The notes beneath the pieces were generated by a model. The model saw only the letters and a program-made list of their open reading frames with translations, made no database searches and was not told the origin of the DNA. Positions 22,712-34,314 of a stretch of DNA of 64,000 bases are shown piece by piece. The position numbers and the translations under genes are program-made. The stretch's first letter is position 1. Each line of letters starts with the position of its first letter. This DNA comes from Panagrolaimus kolymaensis (taxonomy: Eukaryota > Nematoda > Chromadorea > Rhabditida > Panagrolaimidae), in contig JAJQJQ010000026.1 in assembly GCA_028622995.1 (NCBI GenBank), positions 1,922,001 to 1,986,000 on the forward strand, in the 5' to 3' direction.

Positions 22712-23411
22712 ATGACATCTTCTTCTATTTATTACCTCTTATTTTCTTTCATTGCTTTTGTAAATGTTGTTAAATCCACAACCGCCACTGATGAAGCAAC
22801 AACAACCGATATCTTTGATACATGTCCAATAATGGATCCAGGAATGATTCAACGTCGAATTTGTGAATTGCAGGTAATTTTTTTCTTAGAATATTTTTTA
22901 TTCGTCAGCTATTCTTGCTTCTTTCTTTTTTCTTTCACTTCCTCAAAGTTCTTACTCATTAACTCTTTTTTGTTTAATTTCAGTATCGCGTGGAAGAGCT
23001 TTATTCATTATTAACAGCAACCACAGACAATCAACTGATGGCGTCACCATCAGATATCTCATCCAGCACCGGATTAAATGTTCAAAAGGAAAAACGAAAG
23101 AATGAATTCATTCGCTTTGGAAAAAGAAAGAATGAATTTATTAGATTTGGAAAGAGGAAGAATGAATTCATCAGGTAAATAACTAAACAATATAAAAAAA
23201 AGGAATAAGGCTACATACATAGTCACTTTTTTAAAAAAGGCAGAGGGAAGAGATTAAGCCAAAAAATTTATAAAAAAGCAGAAGAAATTTTAAAATTAGA
23301 TTAAAATACAGTAATTTTTTTTACAGATTTGGTCGTTCTGCTTCTGGCATTGAAGAACCTGAAGAGCAATTTGTTGCTAAGCGTAAAAATGAATTCATTC
23401 GTTTTGGTTAA
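22712..23411 (+). CDS. flp-8: FMRFamide-like peptide precursor, FLP-8 type (KNEFIRFamide x4)
   Basis: There are three exons: 22712-22873, 22984-23174 and 23327-23411 (145 aa). A signal peptide (residues 1 to about 21, ending FVNVVKS) is followed by a spacer with paired Cys, then four identical KNEFIRFG copies. The first three are in tandem and separated by KR. The fourth is after a spacer ([14 protein letters not shown]) and ends the protein. Each copy is preceded by KR, and each Gly supplies the amide. KNEFIRFamide is the AF1/FLP-8 peptide known from Ascaris and C. elegans. These peptides act as neuromodulators released from dense-core vesicles. The second intron interrupts the Arg codon of the third copy. 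AATAAA at 23416-23421 follows the stop directly. An upstream in-frame ATG-like start exists, but 22712 gives a clean signal peptide. Confidence 0.96.
23098..23174 (+). repeat. flp-8: Tandem peptide-coding repeat of 30-bp units in flp-8
   Basis: Near-identical 30-base units encode [10 protein letters not shown] in succession (the last is cut by the intron at FIR). Differences are at third codon positions, so the peptides are the same while the DNA has drifted. Confidence 0.85.
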
Positions 23412-24264
23412 ACAAAATAAAATTCAAAATTTTATAATTTCATAATTGCCGCCGCCGTTTTTAATTTTGCTATATCTTCTATGTTCTGCGTTAGTTGGTT
23501 GCCGTTGTCGTCGTCGTCAAAATGCCATCTCTTCTGTCCTCCATTTTTTTATCCGTGACAATCAATTTCATTTTAAAAAAACAAAATACTTTAAAACATT
23601 TTTGTGTTTGTTAAATTTTATTTTATAAATTACCATTGTTTTTACTTACATACATATAATAATAGATGTTACACACTAATCTTTTTTTTCTTCATGGGAT
23701 GAAATATAAAACATTAATTTTGTTACAGTTTTTTTAGTTTTTGCATGTCAAATTATATTTTTACATTTCATTTTTTTGGTTTGGAAGTAAAAAAACAATA
23801 GCAAGAGAACAGATTTAATCAGAGATTCCGAAGAAGAAGAAGAAAGTGGTTGGTGACATTTGGAAATCATTGTTTGAATTTCAAAAAAAAAGAGACTACT
23901 AAAATGCTGTTTTGACTAATGAACTTACAACATTCTATTCCTTCCAAAAAATGCACATCACTAAAAAAGGGAGAACAATTGAAGCAATTTCGGGAGCCAC
24001 CACAAACTTTGACATTGGTTTTTTTGTTTTGTTGTTCCCGCCTCCAAAAAAAAATCTGATGTCTTTTTTCCAACAAAAAAGCTAAAATAAATTTCGGGGT
24101 GCTCGGCGACGTTTTTGGAGATGGCCATTTTAAGTTTTCAACGCGGCTCAGATTAAGAAGCAAAAGAAGTTTTTTCTTTTCATCTAAATTTTTCTGGAAT
24201 CTCTCTCTCTTCTATTGTGTTAATTCAATTCAATTTTATTTATTTAAATAAAATAAAAACAAAG
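23412..24264. other. Intergenic between flp-8 and flp-12
   Basis: This 850-bp AT-rich spacer should contain the flp-12 promoter. The open stretch at 23867-24163 (-) has no domain or splice support. No RNA gene was seen. Confidence 0.5.
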
Positions 24265-24914
24265 ATGAATCCCATTTCTCAATTAATGTGCGCTTTATTA
24301 CTTTTGGTTATCACCGTATCAGCATTTACAACTGCGCAGAAATCTATTTCGAGTAAGCTTGTTTTTTTATTTATAACAAAAATTGTTTTGATTTCATAAA
24401 AAAAAATATGAAGCCAAATCAAATTTCATAAAAAATTTAATTTGTCACCACTCTTCTGGAGACTAAGAAAAGCCCATCTTCCGTTGACTTTGGTTTTCCT
24501 GAGGGATGAATAAAAAGTCAAAGAATCTTCTTTTTTTCTTCCTGAATACATTATACCAACTTTGAGACATTCAAATAAAAAAAAATCCATTTCTTATAAG
24601 TTTAAAAAGTAATAAATATTCAAACCTTATTTTTATAGGTCAACAAAAAGGTTCCCCTGAAATGATGGAAGCCGCCGCAGCTGCACAAATATACGGTGGC
24701 CCAAATGCTGATACAGAAGTATTAAATAAAGTTCAAGGACAACTTTATAATACTTTAGAATTGTTACAAGCTTATCAAGAAGGTAATAAACATTTATTTT
24801 AACATTCAATTATTACAAATAAGTAAACAAAAATAAAATTTTTTAGGTGGTCCATTAAAATTTGCTGAAAAGCGACGAAACAAATTCGAATTCATCCGTT
24901 TTGGTCGTCGTTAA
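24265..24914 (+). CDS. flp-12: FMRFamide-like peptide precursor, FLP-12 type (RNKFEFIRFamide)
   Basis: There are three exons: 24265-24352, 24639-24782 and 24847-24914 (99 aa). The signal peptide covers about residues 1-24 (MNPISQLMCALLLLVITVSA). A spacer without Cys follows, containing AAAAAQIYGG and VQGQLYNTLELLQAYQE. The C-terminus is FAEKR-RNKFEFIRFG-RR. Cleavage after EKR and before RR, with Gly as the amide donor, releases one RNKFEFIRFamide, the peptide known as FLP-12 in nematodes. It acts as a secreted neuropeptide. The gene lies 853 bases after flp-8 on the same strand, and the two peptides share the ending EFIRFG. AATAAA at 25099-25104 is a plausible polyadenylation signal. Confidence 0.95.
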
Positions 24915-25947
24915 GCAAGTGCTGTTGTTGTGCTGCTGCTTGGTCCTCCACTCAAGTGATGGCATTTTTGGAGTTGTTGTTCCCGAACAAATTAAAATAA
25001 TATAAAGCATGCTTTCTTTTTTCTTAATTCTCTTTTACCCTTTAAAAATAGTTGTCTTTGCTCTAATTAATTATTATAAAACAAACTAAAGCAAGAGGAA
25101 TAAATCAATGATATTATGTTTTTTTAAATTTAATTTATTATTGTCTAACTTAACTCCCTTTTTTATCTTATTTTGTATTGATGTGTACTGTTGTCAGAAG
25201 ATCCATTCAAATTAAAAAAATATTTTTTTTACTTTTTAAACAAAGCTGAAGTCGTGTTCATGTGCGCAAATTAATGAAATAAAAACGTTGTGAATAGCCT
25301 TGGAATGAAGAAACAAAATGACATTATCAAAAAAAAGTTTAACCAAAACAAAATAGTCGCACTTTCTAATCACTTTTTTCAAAATTCCAAAAACTTTACG
25401 TCTTAATCACAAAACTATCGTAAACTCAACCTTTGAGTTTACCAAACGGGTGGAAAGCTTCCCCATTTCATAAATTTTTGTGCCTCCTTGTTTGATTGCC
25501 ACCGATTTTCATCATTCCTTAGACTAAAAACTCATCATGAGAAATGTTGAAAAAAATGATGCAAGTAAAATGCATTTTGCAATGAATGCTTTCTAAACAT
25601 AGCCATTGTCCCAAACAATAAAGCGGAAATCTATTCCGGTTTAAATCGCTTTTTCTAGTGCCTTAATTATCCGTCCTTGTTAAATGTCAAAAAATCACGT
25701 CATTCATACATTTCTACAGCATTTCAATGAAATTTTACAAAAAACGAAACACTAAAATGTATGGACAGAATACGATAGAAAGAAATTCATAAAATAATAA
25801 AGCACAAGATCGCACAGCCTTTTTACAAAAAGAAATAACATACAAATCACAAAAGTATATTTTAAACCCGTTATAAAAATAAGGTTGAATAAGATAAGTA
25901 TCATGGCAAAATACAAGGCATTAACAATATTTTACAAAGCATGGTAA
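24915..25947. other. Convergent intergenic region
   Basis: This spacer lies between the 3' ends of flp-12 (+) and lnp-1 (-). It is AT-rich, with an AATAAA at 25099-25104 and no coding frame or RNA gene I can support. Confidence 0.5.
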
Positions 25948-27093
25948 TCAGCTTCCTTCGTTAGTATTCTTTTTATCTGCTGGAGGTGCCTATAAAAGAT
26001 AATATTCATTAACGGTAAAAGGAATAGTGAAAACTAACATTCTCTTGTTCATCTTGAGAATCACTAGGTCGTTTTGGTTTTTGAATTATGCTCGCAGTTC
26101 TTACAGGGGTTTGACTATCATTGGAAATAGTGTCGCTGGGTGATGAAATAGAAGGTAGTGTTTGTGGAAACATAGGTTTTACGCTTCTCTTTGATGGGTT
26201 CATAAAATTGCAGTTAAAGCATATATAAGATAGGGTCAAAAATTCTTCTGGTAAAGCCATTCCATTATGAGTATGACATTGTTTGCAGATCAAAGCATAT
26301 CTAAACATGATATGAAAGTTAATAAGTAAAATGTACACATAAAAAGTTTGTTGTTCTTTCAATTTACAAGATAACAAACATACCTATTATTAGGACCATC
26401 GCCAACAACATAATCAATGATTTTATCGATGGGTGTCCTTGCTGCTCCAGGAAATGGACGAACTGGGCCAGGTGTTTTGAATAAAGGAATATTTGCAGGA
26501 GTTTGAGCATCTGGGATCCTAGATATTTGAGCACTTGGCGGAACATTTCCTGGTAAAGGTTTTGCCATCATTGGAGTTGCAGCAACTGCACCAGGTTTAG
26601 TTGGAAGAGGAGTAACCGCGGGTAAAGTTTTATTTGCTTTTGGTGAAGATTTTTCGATGACTTCGTCGCTTGTAAGGTCTTCTTCACTTCCATATTTCAG
26701 AATAATTTCACGGGCTTCTTTGAAAGGAACCTTTTCTTTGATTTCTTTGAGAATGTCCGATCGCCTTTGTGAAAGTATATTCTTTTGCTTTGCTTGTCGA
26801 TCAATTCGGTAGTTGTATACTTTGTTCAAGAATATTCGACAAATAATATACAAAATAACGATCGAAATGAGTCCACCAAACAAAATGAATTCAATTCGAA
26901 GGCCAGGTTGCTTCATAACAACATTGACTCCAACTGCAAATACACCAACCAGAATGGCAATCAAGAAAATGTTTGATACTTTGTATTGTTCTTGATGAAG
27001 ATCGATAATAACTTGATCAATGTTTCGAATTCTTTCAACAACAGATGCTATCTCATCCTTAGCTTCAAGCTTTCGAGAAAAAACACTTCCCAT
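25948..27093 (-). CDS. lnp-1: Lunapark, ER three-way-junction protein
   Basis: There are three exons: 27093-26384, 26300-26039 and 25989-25948 (337 aa). The start MGSVFSRK offers a possible N-myristoylation site. A coiled-coil-like stretch (VVERIRNIDQVIIDLHQEQ) precedes two close membrane hairpin segments at about residues 43-61 and 68-89. Another helical stretch (KQKNILSQRRSDILKEIKEKV) and a Pro-rich linker follow. Then comes the Lunapark zinc ribbon: DKIIDYVVGDGPNNRYALIC-KQC and YICFNCNFMNPS, with two CxxC pairs. Lunapark stabilises three-way junctions of the tubular ER, and both termini face the cytosol. The order of parts matches the family completely. The C-terminal tail is short and acidic. 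Confidence 0.95.
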
Positions 27094-27523
27094 CTTAAAT
27101 TAAATGTATAAAATCTTAAAAATTTAAAGTACGAAAATGATCGCGTCGTATTGTTTTCACAAACAATTTTTTGTGCTACCCTTATGAATTTACCAACAAA
27201 AATGGTTCAAAATTGCTGATCAAAAAGCAAAAGGAAAAAAATGAAGAAAATAAGGTAAAAGCCAACAAAACAAAAACACGAGAAACATCGTCAAAGTGCG
27301 GCAATTGGTGAGCAACATATTTAAAGTTGCTCATTATAAATTTTTCGTTACAAGAAATGGTTGGATTGTTTTTTCATTTTTTTATCCATGCATTTACCAA
27401 AATTCTGTTGAACTTATATGATACCGATGTTTTTACTCTTTATATCCCTTCCCATATATGGAAGCTTAGTTTAAATAAAGCTTTTGATCTCAAAATGCTT
27501 CAAATTTATTTTTAAAATTAGTA
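27094..27523. other. Upstream region of lnp-1
   Basis: This non-coding, AT-rich region has no recognised element up to the fold-back repeat that begins at 27524. Confidence 0.5.
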
Positions 27524-27896
27524 TTAAAGGAACAGTCTCATTTTGGCTTTTTGAAATTTGAAATGCCGGCTTTTGTCCAATTCAGATGCGAGCAGAATGC
27601 AAAAGCCTTTGTTTCAGTACTTAGAAATTTTTTTTGATTTTTTTGTTTTTTTGATGATGCGCATATGTAGCTACTCTTCTAAATAGCTTTCGACCACTCA
27701 GCATATTGAAAGTATTGAATATAGGTAATATTAATGCTACTAGCCTTCATCATCTAGGCAAAATCCTCGAAAAACAAAAAAATCAAAAAAAATTTCTAAG
27801 TATTGAAACAAAGGCTTTTGCATTCTGCTCGCATCTGAATTGGACAAAAGCCGGCATTTCAAATTTCAAAAAGCCAAAATGAGACTGTTCCTTTAA
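27524..27896. repeat. 373-bp fold-back element with 127-bp near-perfect inverted arms (MITE-like)
   Basis: The left arm (27524-27650) and the reverse complement of the right arm (27770-27896) agree at all but one position that I compared. The left arm has CAGTAC where the right gives CAATAC. The arms start and end with TTAA followed by AGGAACAGTCTCATTT. The loop is 119 bases and unrelated to the arms. The structure fits a non-autonomous fold-back or MITE element. TTAA at both tips could be a TTAA target duplication of the piggyBac kind, or simply part of the palindrome. There is no coding capacity. Confidence 0.9.
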
Positions 27897-28486
27897 CGGT
27901 GTTTTCATTGTTTAAAAAGATGGCGAGAAGGAAATAGTGGCGAGCTGATGTAAAAACGAATACACGCAAACAAACCAAAAATTTAAGATATTTTACCTTC
28001 AGTTGATAGAAAAGATGATCACGATTAATATAAACACTTTATTTATCGATAGATACTCATTTATACCAACTTAGTAGCATTAATGAGGTGGTTAGAAATA
28101 AAACTATGCAAGCAATAGATTAGTTTAGTTATCTCAAAATAAATAACATTTTCCAAAGATACAATTGAAGCCATACAGTAGTTAAAAAGAAAAATTTGCG
28201 GCTTTCCTCATAAAGCAAAACCCATTGCCAAATATCATTTTAACTATTGCTTTCATCAAAAAAGCGACTATTATTAATATATCCAATGAAGAATTTGGAA
28301 AGAGCAATGAATTTATCAAACAATTTTAGCAATAATAATTAGTACACTTTAGAACGCCAATGATGTGAAAAATAAAGCAATACAAAAAGTTTAAAATTTA
28401 TTTGATTCAAAATTCTTGATTAACTTAAACAAAATAGTACAAACAAAACAACAACATTTGCATATGAGATCATAAATAGAATATAA
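27897..28486. other. Non-coding spacer downstream of lsm-8
   Basis: This AT-rich spacer lies between the fold-back element and the lsm-8 stop codon, and includes the lsm-8 3'UTR. Nothing else was recognised. Confidence 0.5.
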
Positions 28487-28834
28487 TTATTGCATTTCCC
28501 ATATAGGTCCTAATGGTGGAACAGAGACATCTTCAAAATCAATTCGTTGATCAAGTTCTTGGTCGACCTCACCAACCACAGCACTGAAAAGGTTTAATAT
28601 ATTACATGAAATCATAGAATAGAAATGAACTTACACATTATCACCTCGAATAACATACATACCAAGTGGAACATCTTTCACACCATTATCAACAGAGAAA
28701 ACACGTTCATGAGCTTCATTGACGATAAGATTTGTAACTTGATCAAAACCTTCTAAATAACCCATTATTTGTCGTCCATCACAAGTCATAACTTGAACAA
28801 ATTTGTTTAAATAAGCATCAAGAAAAGCAGCCAT
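28487..28834 (-). CDS. lsm-8: U6 snRNA-associated Sm-like protein LSm8
   Basis: There are two exons: 28834-28635 and 28583-28487 (98 aa, about the length of human LSM8). Sm1 motif: FVQVMTCDGRQIMGYLEGFDQVTNLIV. Between the Sm motifs is the LSm8-typical NEAHERVFS. Sm2 motif: LGMYVIRGDNVAVVGEVD. LSm8 defines the nuclear LSm2-8 ring that binds the 3' end of U6 snRNA and supports splicing. An acceptor-like TTTTTTTCAG lies about nine bases before the ATG, which fits trans-splicing or a 5'UTR intron and supports this start. Confidence 0.96.
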
Positions 28835-30075
28835 TATTTGATCCTGAAAAAAAGTAAATATATTAAAAAATGAAGGAGTAGCAACAAAAGTAAAATCAAT
28901 CACGAAAAAAAGCTTTGAAACAAGTTAGAAAGTGAAAGGGTTTGTGTTAACGAAATGATTTCAAGCTTGCGCGTAATGACAACAATTCATGAACTCATTA
29001 AAAAAAGCTTCAAACCAATTAAAGAAAATCGAGGTACATAGGATTGATGAAAGCGAAAATATTAGTTTGAAAGCAAATCATTGAGGAAATCTTCAACCAA
29101 CAAAAAATATAAAAATACACGAAAGAAAAGATTCGCGCCAGAAGCATGCATCTTTGACAACAAAATTATGCAGCACAAAATTTTTTTTTCATGTTTCATT
29201 TTTTAAAACTCTTGCTTTACTTTTATTTTTTGAATCTTACATTTTAATGTTTTCTCCGATAATAATATGTAACATTTCTGTTTATTTTTTTCGAAAAGAA
29301 CAACAGCGGCATCAATAATATATATATTGCAAAAAGGGGAGATTCAAAAAGAGTAACAAAAAAAAAACAAGTCAACTCAACAAAATTTTTAGATGATATA
29401 AAAAAGGATCTCATTCATTATCATCATCTAATATATATAACAACAACAACTTTCTCAGTAATATAACAACAACAAAGTCTCAAAGAAGATAGTAATAGGT
29501 ATAAATAAGGCCATTAACAAGAGGAGGTACATAAAAAAAGATTTTAAAATTATTAAAATAATAAAAGCCATTCTTTTGTCGCATTCGCACCAATTTTTTG
29601 TTGTTTGTGTATTTTCACCCAAATGGGGCGGTCGGAAAATTTAAATTAGAAGAGATGTTAAAATAGAATTTAAAAAGTGTTATAAAAGCGCAAAAAAAGA
29701 TTTTGGGCAGTTTTGTAGTAATTATGTTTTGGGAACTTTTTGAAATCAGTTTTATAATATAAAAGTTTACCCGCTTGTTTTATGGTTGCATTTCTGCAAA
29801 AAGAAATTATAATAATAACACCGTTGTATATTTAATTAAAATTATCAGAAATGACCAAAGAGCGCTTTTTATAAAAAAGTTTTTTTTGTTTGTTAATAAA
29901 CTGAAAAAATTGAAGAGAGAAATAGATAGAAAAGATAAAGGAAAGTATTAGATGTTAAAAAAAAATAGTTGAGGTTGACAAGATTTTTAGAGACACATAA
30001 AAGAGAAAATGGGGGAAGAGGAAACAGCCGCAAATCATCAATCCTTATGGTTTTGGTTTGTTTGTATCACAGATA
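28835..30075. other. Intergenic between lsm-8 and sqd-1
   Basis: These 1.24 kb hold the lsm-8 upstream region and the sqd-1 3'UTR, with CAA-repeat patches near 29440-29475. I see no gene or RNA. Confidence 0.5.
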
Positions 30076-31103
30076 TTAATATTGTTGAGGATATCGAGAT
30101 GTTGCGCCTCCAGTTGCAGTTTGTTGAGGGCGGCTTGAAGTTTGACCTTGAGAATAATCATAACCATTTGCGGTAGCTAAAAATTATATATATTTTTAGA
30201 AAGTTCCTTTAGGGCTTTGATGTAACCACGTACCATAATTACCACCACCAGTACTATTTTGGGGATAAAAATTTGTTTGATTATTATACCATTCACCCCA
30301 GCCACCTCCTCCTCCGCCAGCAGCATAAGGCATGCCACCCATTTGATTCCAATTTTGTCCAAGCCATTGAGCAGGATTTTGCATGCCCATTCCTCGTCCA
30401 CCCATACCATTATTGAATCCACCTCGCATTCCACCCATTGGACGACCACCCATTTGATTGAATCGTTTACTTTGGGGAACAGCTTTTTTAACATCACATT
30501 CGCGTGTACCGAATGTTTGGCGGGCCATGGCTGCAGCGCGATCAGCACTATCTTCTTCTTCAAAAACAATAAATGCAAAATTTCGTCGAGCTTTTGTGAC
30601 TTTATCATATGGCCATTCAACATCCTCAACCTTTCCATATGAAGCAAAATGACTGCGAAGTTCTTCTTCGGGATAATCAGCTGGAAGGCCACCAACAAAA
30701 ACTTTTTTGTTTTCTCGTGATTTGGCTGCCTTAACTTCAACTTGCTTTCCCTTGATGGTTTGTTCCTTTGCATTTAAAGCCTTTTTGCAAGCTTCAGCAG
30801 TGCCAAATTCAACAAATGCAAAACCGCGAGATCTTCCAGTATTTCGATCAAATTTAACTTGGGCTTGAACGACATCACCATAAGTGTTAAAATGTCCAGT
30901 CAAATCATCGTTTGTAACATCATAAGCGATTCCACCAACAAATATTTTACTGAAAAATGGATCACTTAATTTAGGGATTATGTGAGAAATTCAAATAATA
31001 ATTACCGATCTTCATTTCCTTTTGAATTCATATCTTTGCTTTCACCATTGGGTGAACCGTGAGATTGTCGTCCATTAGAATTATCTTGATCTTGCATACT
31101 CAT
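30076..31103 (-). CDS. sqd-1: hnRNP A/B/D-type two-RRM RNA-binding protein (SQD-1 homologue)
   Basis: There are three exons: 31103-31006, 30949-30234 and 30176-30076 (304 aa). A short polar N-terminus is followed by RRM1 (about residues 33-108; RNP2 KIFVGG, RNP1 RGFAFVEF) and RRM2 (about 114-190; RNP2 VFVGGL, RNP1 RNFAFIVF). Next comes the block FGTRECDVKKAVPQ, typical of Squid/hnRNP D proteins, then a Gly/Met/Asn/Trp-rich tail ending QTATGGATSRYPQQY. The family binds mRNA in nucleus and cytoplasm and acts in splicing, localisation and translational control. If the last intron is retained, the frame continues for a few residues to a TAG (TWLHQSPKGTF), giving a plausible shorter isoform. Confidence 0.94.
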
Positions 31104-32000
31104 AGTTTGTTAGTGAATGATTGAATTTATAAATAAAATTATAAAATCTTCTAAGTTTACTAAAAAAAGAAGGGAATGAAACTTTTAATAATCCAAAAAA
31201 ATCTTTTACCTTTAAAAAAATAGAGAGAATCAATTATAAGCAGAAATGTTACAAAAAAAGGTTATTACAACTTTAAGAGGATAAAAAAATACCAAAATAC
31301 AAAAAAGTTGCTAGCTATAAAAATACCCTGAAATGGAAGAAAATGAAATTATTTATTTTGTACTTGTATGCTTCATCAATAATGGCAATGGTATCTCGGA
31401 CAATCACAAAATAGGTCATAAGCAGCTGCCATCCTCTTCTTTTACTGCGCGATATGGCACTACAATCCAATATGCACAATAGATGTGTAAGAAAAAAAAA
31501 GCAATGGAGAGAGAGAGAAAGGCCACTACCACCGTAAAAAATATGCAGCCAATTCAACTAAAACTCCCTTTAAGACCTTTAGTTGACGGACATACACAAT
31601 TTTTTTTAGTTATTTTGTTTGCTTCGCGACGATGTTTGTCGTCAGAGTAGCCATATTTATAGAAAAAATAAAACAAAAAATTCATTCGGCGTTCGTTCGT
31701 TCATTCGGACAACAACCTCTCCTTCTCATTGCAAATATAACTATTTGACAAATGCACTATGTACTTCAACTTAATAAAAAAAAAATGGAGAAAAAAATGG
31801 AAGTGCGTCTTCGATTCGATTGAACAAAGCAGCGAAAGAAAGAGAAACAAATCACCAAAGCTTTTTTCCTGTGATGGAAGAAAAAAGAAAGAATGATCGG
31901 TGAAGAAAAATAATTAAACAAAGCAAATAAGACTAACTAAAAAAAGCTTTATTGAACAAATACTACCTACATAACCTAACTACAACAATAACAAAAAAGT
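31104..32000. other. Intergenic between sqd-1 and the pseudouridine synthase gene
   Basis: This contains the sqd-1 upstream region. The open stretch at 31315-31557 (-) is in the sqd-1 sense orientation but has no family match and no continuing frame. Nothing else was recognised. Confidence 0.45.
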
Positions 32001-33313
32001 TTAAACTAAATTTTCATTTTCGATCTCCTCGTCGGTTTCATTTTCCTCGTCTATTTCATTTTCATTTTCATCTGTTTCCACGTCCCATCCATGATTTATA
32101 CAGTATGAAGGATTATAAAAGCTTTTTGGATCATAAACGACATCAGCAAGAAAAAGACCATTTGGTATCGCCGCTTTTCGTAATATTCTTTTAAATGCAA
32201 AGAAATTTTGAGGATCAGGATTTGTGAGAAGCCAATCAATATCTCGTAATTGTATTCGACCATAAGCATATGAAATTATCACAGAAAGCATTCGACGAAT
32301 CTATAAATAAAATGAATAAAGTTACAGTATATCAATAACGAAAAGATTACTTGTTCACGGATAAATGATCGAGAAATAAAGTTTATGACATAATAATCAT
32401 AATTTGGAGATGGTATTGAATATGCTCCACCTTTTGTAATTCCAATGTGACGAATCCATCGTATGGTTTTATGATCTTCCAAATCCTTGAGGCGATGACC
32501 CAATGTTTGTTTATAAAATGAAGCAATATTATGAACACCTTCCAATTTTTGGCATGCTTCAGCTGCACGATTAACATCAAATTGTGGTGTTAAAATCCAA
32601 GAATATCGCTGTTCTGATATCAGCGGTAAGGATGGTTTCACAGGATAGCAGTTTTCCCACGACTTTGGAACAACAAGACGATATGCATAATGCCTGAAAA
32701 TGATTAAGTTATAAGCTTTGACCAATTACAAAAAAGAGATTTATAGAAATCTGGAATGAAAATAAATACCAAAAACAATCACTCCATAATGGAGCATATG
32801 AATGATGTCCCTCTCATTCTTGATAATCAAGCGTCAATGCAAACAAACCTGTATTCGACATGCTTTCGTGCACCAAAGCCTGGAGAAACGGAATGAAAAT
32901 CAAGTAACTTGATAGATTCAGGATTGACTAAATTAAGTAGACGATTTATTTCAGAGAGATTCTTTTCTTTGATTTCTGGCGTTTCATCAAGAGCTTCATC
33001 GTCAATGATTGGAATATGAGCAAGCGCTGTAGTTCGTAATGCATGGACACCAGTATCCGTTCTAAAAGCTAAACACATTTAAAAAAAAGTAATTAGGATA
33101 CGATGAAAAATAGATGCTTTACCTGCTTGATGGTGCTATTCTTATTCTTTGAGAAGTTGAAGGATTGATCGCATATTCTAAACATCGATGAATTGTATCC
33201 ATGATTCCTAAACCTTTAGATCCAGTAGCCATTTCATTGAACCGTGAACCATCATATTTAAACCATAACAGATATCTTCGATATATTCCTCGTGAAGTTT
33301 GAACGTTGAACAT
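32001..33313 (-). CDS. tRNA pseudouridine synthase, TruA family (PUSL1-like)
   Basis: There are four exons: 33313-33123, 33061-32849, 32693-32351 and 32300-32001 (348 aa). It starts RRYLLWFKYDGSRFNEMATG, and the catalytic block SSRTDTGVHALRT holds the essential Asp and spans the first intron. HYAYRLVVP, EGVHNIASFYK, NFISRSFIREQIRRML and the closing ADVVYDPKSFY are TruA-type elements. TruA enzymes convert uridine to pseudouridine in tRNA. FNEMATGSKGLG instead of a standard FxGFQ block resembles PUSL1, which is mitochondrial in vertebrates, but no targeting peptide is evident. The C-terminus is a low-complexity acidic tail of about 30 residues. A TTTTTAG acceptor abuts the start codon, so the mRNA is probably trans-spliced. 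Confidence 0.9.
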
Positions 33314-34314
33314 CCTAAAAATTAACTATAGTTATTTATTACTTATTTCATTGCTATTTTTGATAAGATTTGAACATAAAAACGCTAAATACATAAAATA
33401 CAAATTTGTCTTTATCTTTCTTTATGTGCAAATAAAATGTTATTATAAAAAGAATGTCAGAAGCTTGAGCAATAATGGAAACTGATTGAAGTAAGTATTT
33501 TTCATGAATGAATTTTTTTGAGATAAAATGCAAATTTTGGCCTAATGTCTTATAAGTTTTATATTGAGGTTTCTCTTTCTGGGTGCTTCATTTTTTTCAA
33601 GCATCGCAATATTGAGCAATTTTTTTTGATTGGAATGAAATGTCTTTCTTCCCATCATTGTCTAAAAACTCTCCCTGATTATCAATTTTTCTTTTAATCA
33701 TAATAATTTATTATTTATTTTCCTTATTACTTTGGTGACCTATAGTTTCATAATAGCTGTGAAAAGTGTGCATACTAAAAACAAAAATATAAAAGAAAGT
33801 TTTAGTTCACCAAAATTATTTAGTCAATCTCATAGTAAATCATTCAGCCATTAGTTGTCTCTATTGGTGGCTAAATCTTTGTCTTGATTTATAATCTATT
33901 AGAAATTTATATGTGTTTCTTAATTTGAGGAGCTAATTAATATTAATTTTTTCTTTTTCGTCTTTTATTGCGAGAGCTCAAAATTAAACTTTAAAAAAAC
34001 ATGGATCCCGCGTTTTTTGATGGCTGAAAAAAAAACTAAAAGTCGTTGCAAAATGACATTGGTTTCACAACGCATGCTTGCAATATGAATGTCTTTAAAT
34101 TGCGCTCGCTTTTTTGCTATATTCAGTGGTTTTACTTTTTTTGGGTTAGCTTTTAACAGCTGTTGCGCGATAAACTTTGGCAAATTAATTCATATTTTTT
34201 TATCATAATTATCCGTGACCATATTAGCTTTGAATTAACGTGGTTTTTATTTTAGCATCCTATTAGCTTTTTAAATTTTATTCCTTTTAGCCGAAAGACT
34301 TCAACTCCCAAAAA
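33314..34314. other. Divergent intergenic region upstream of the PA2G4 homologue
   Basis: This non-coding region holds two divergent promoters. A CTTTTAG acceptor-like site at 34284-34290 lies 24 bases before the plus-strand start codon. Open stretches on the minus strand at 33965-34437 are not supported. Confidence 0.45.

Noticed and set aside
30177..30773. 198-codon frame antisense-offset in sqd-1
   Set aside because: It is on the same strand but in another frame than the two RRM domains, so it is a shadow of the real exon.
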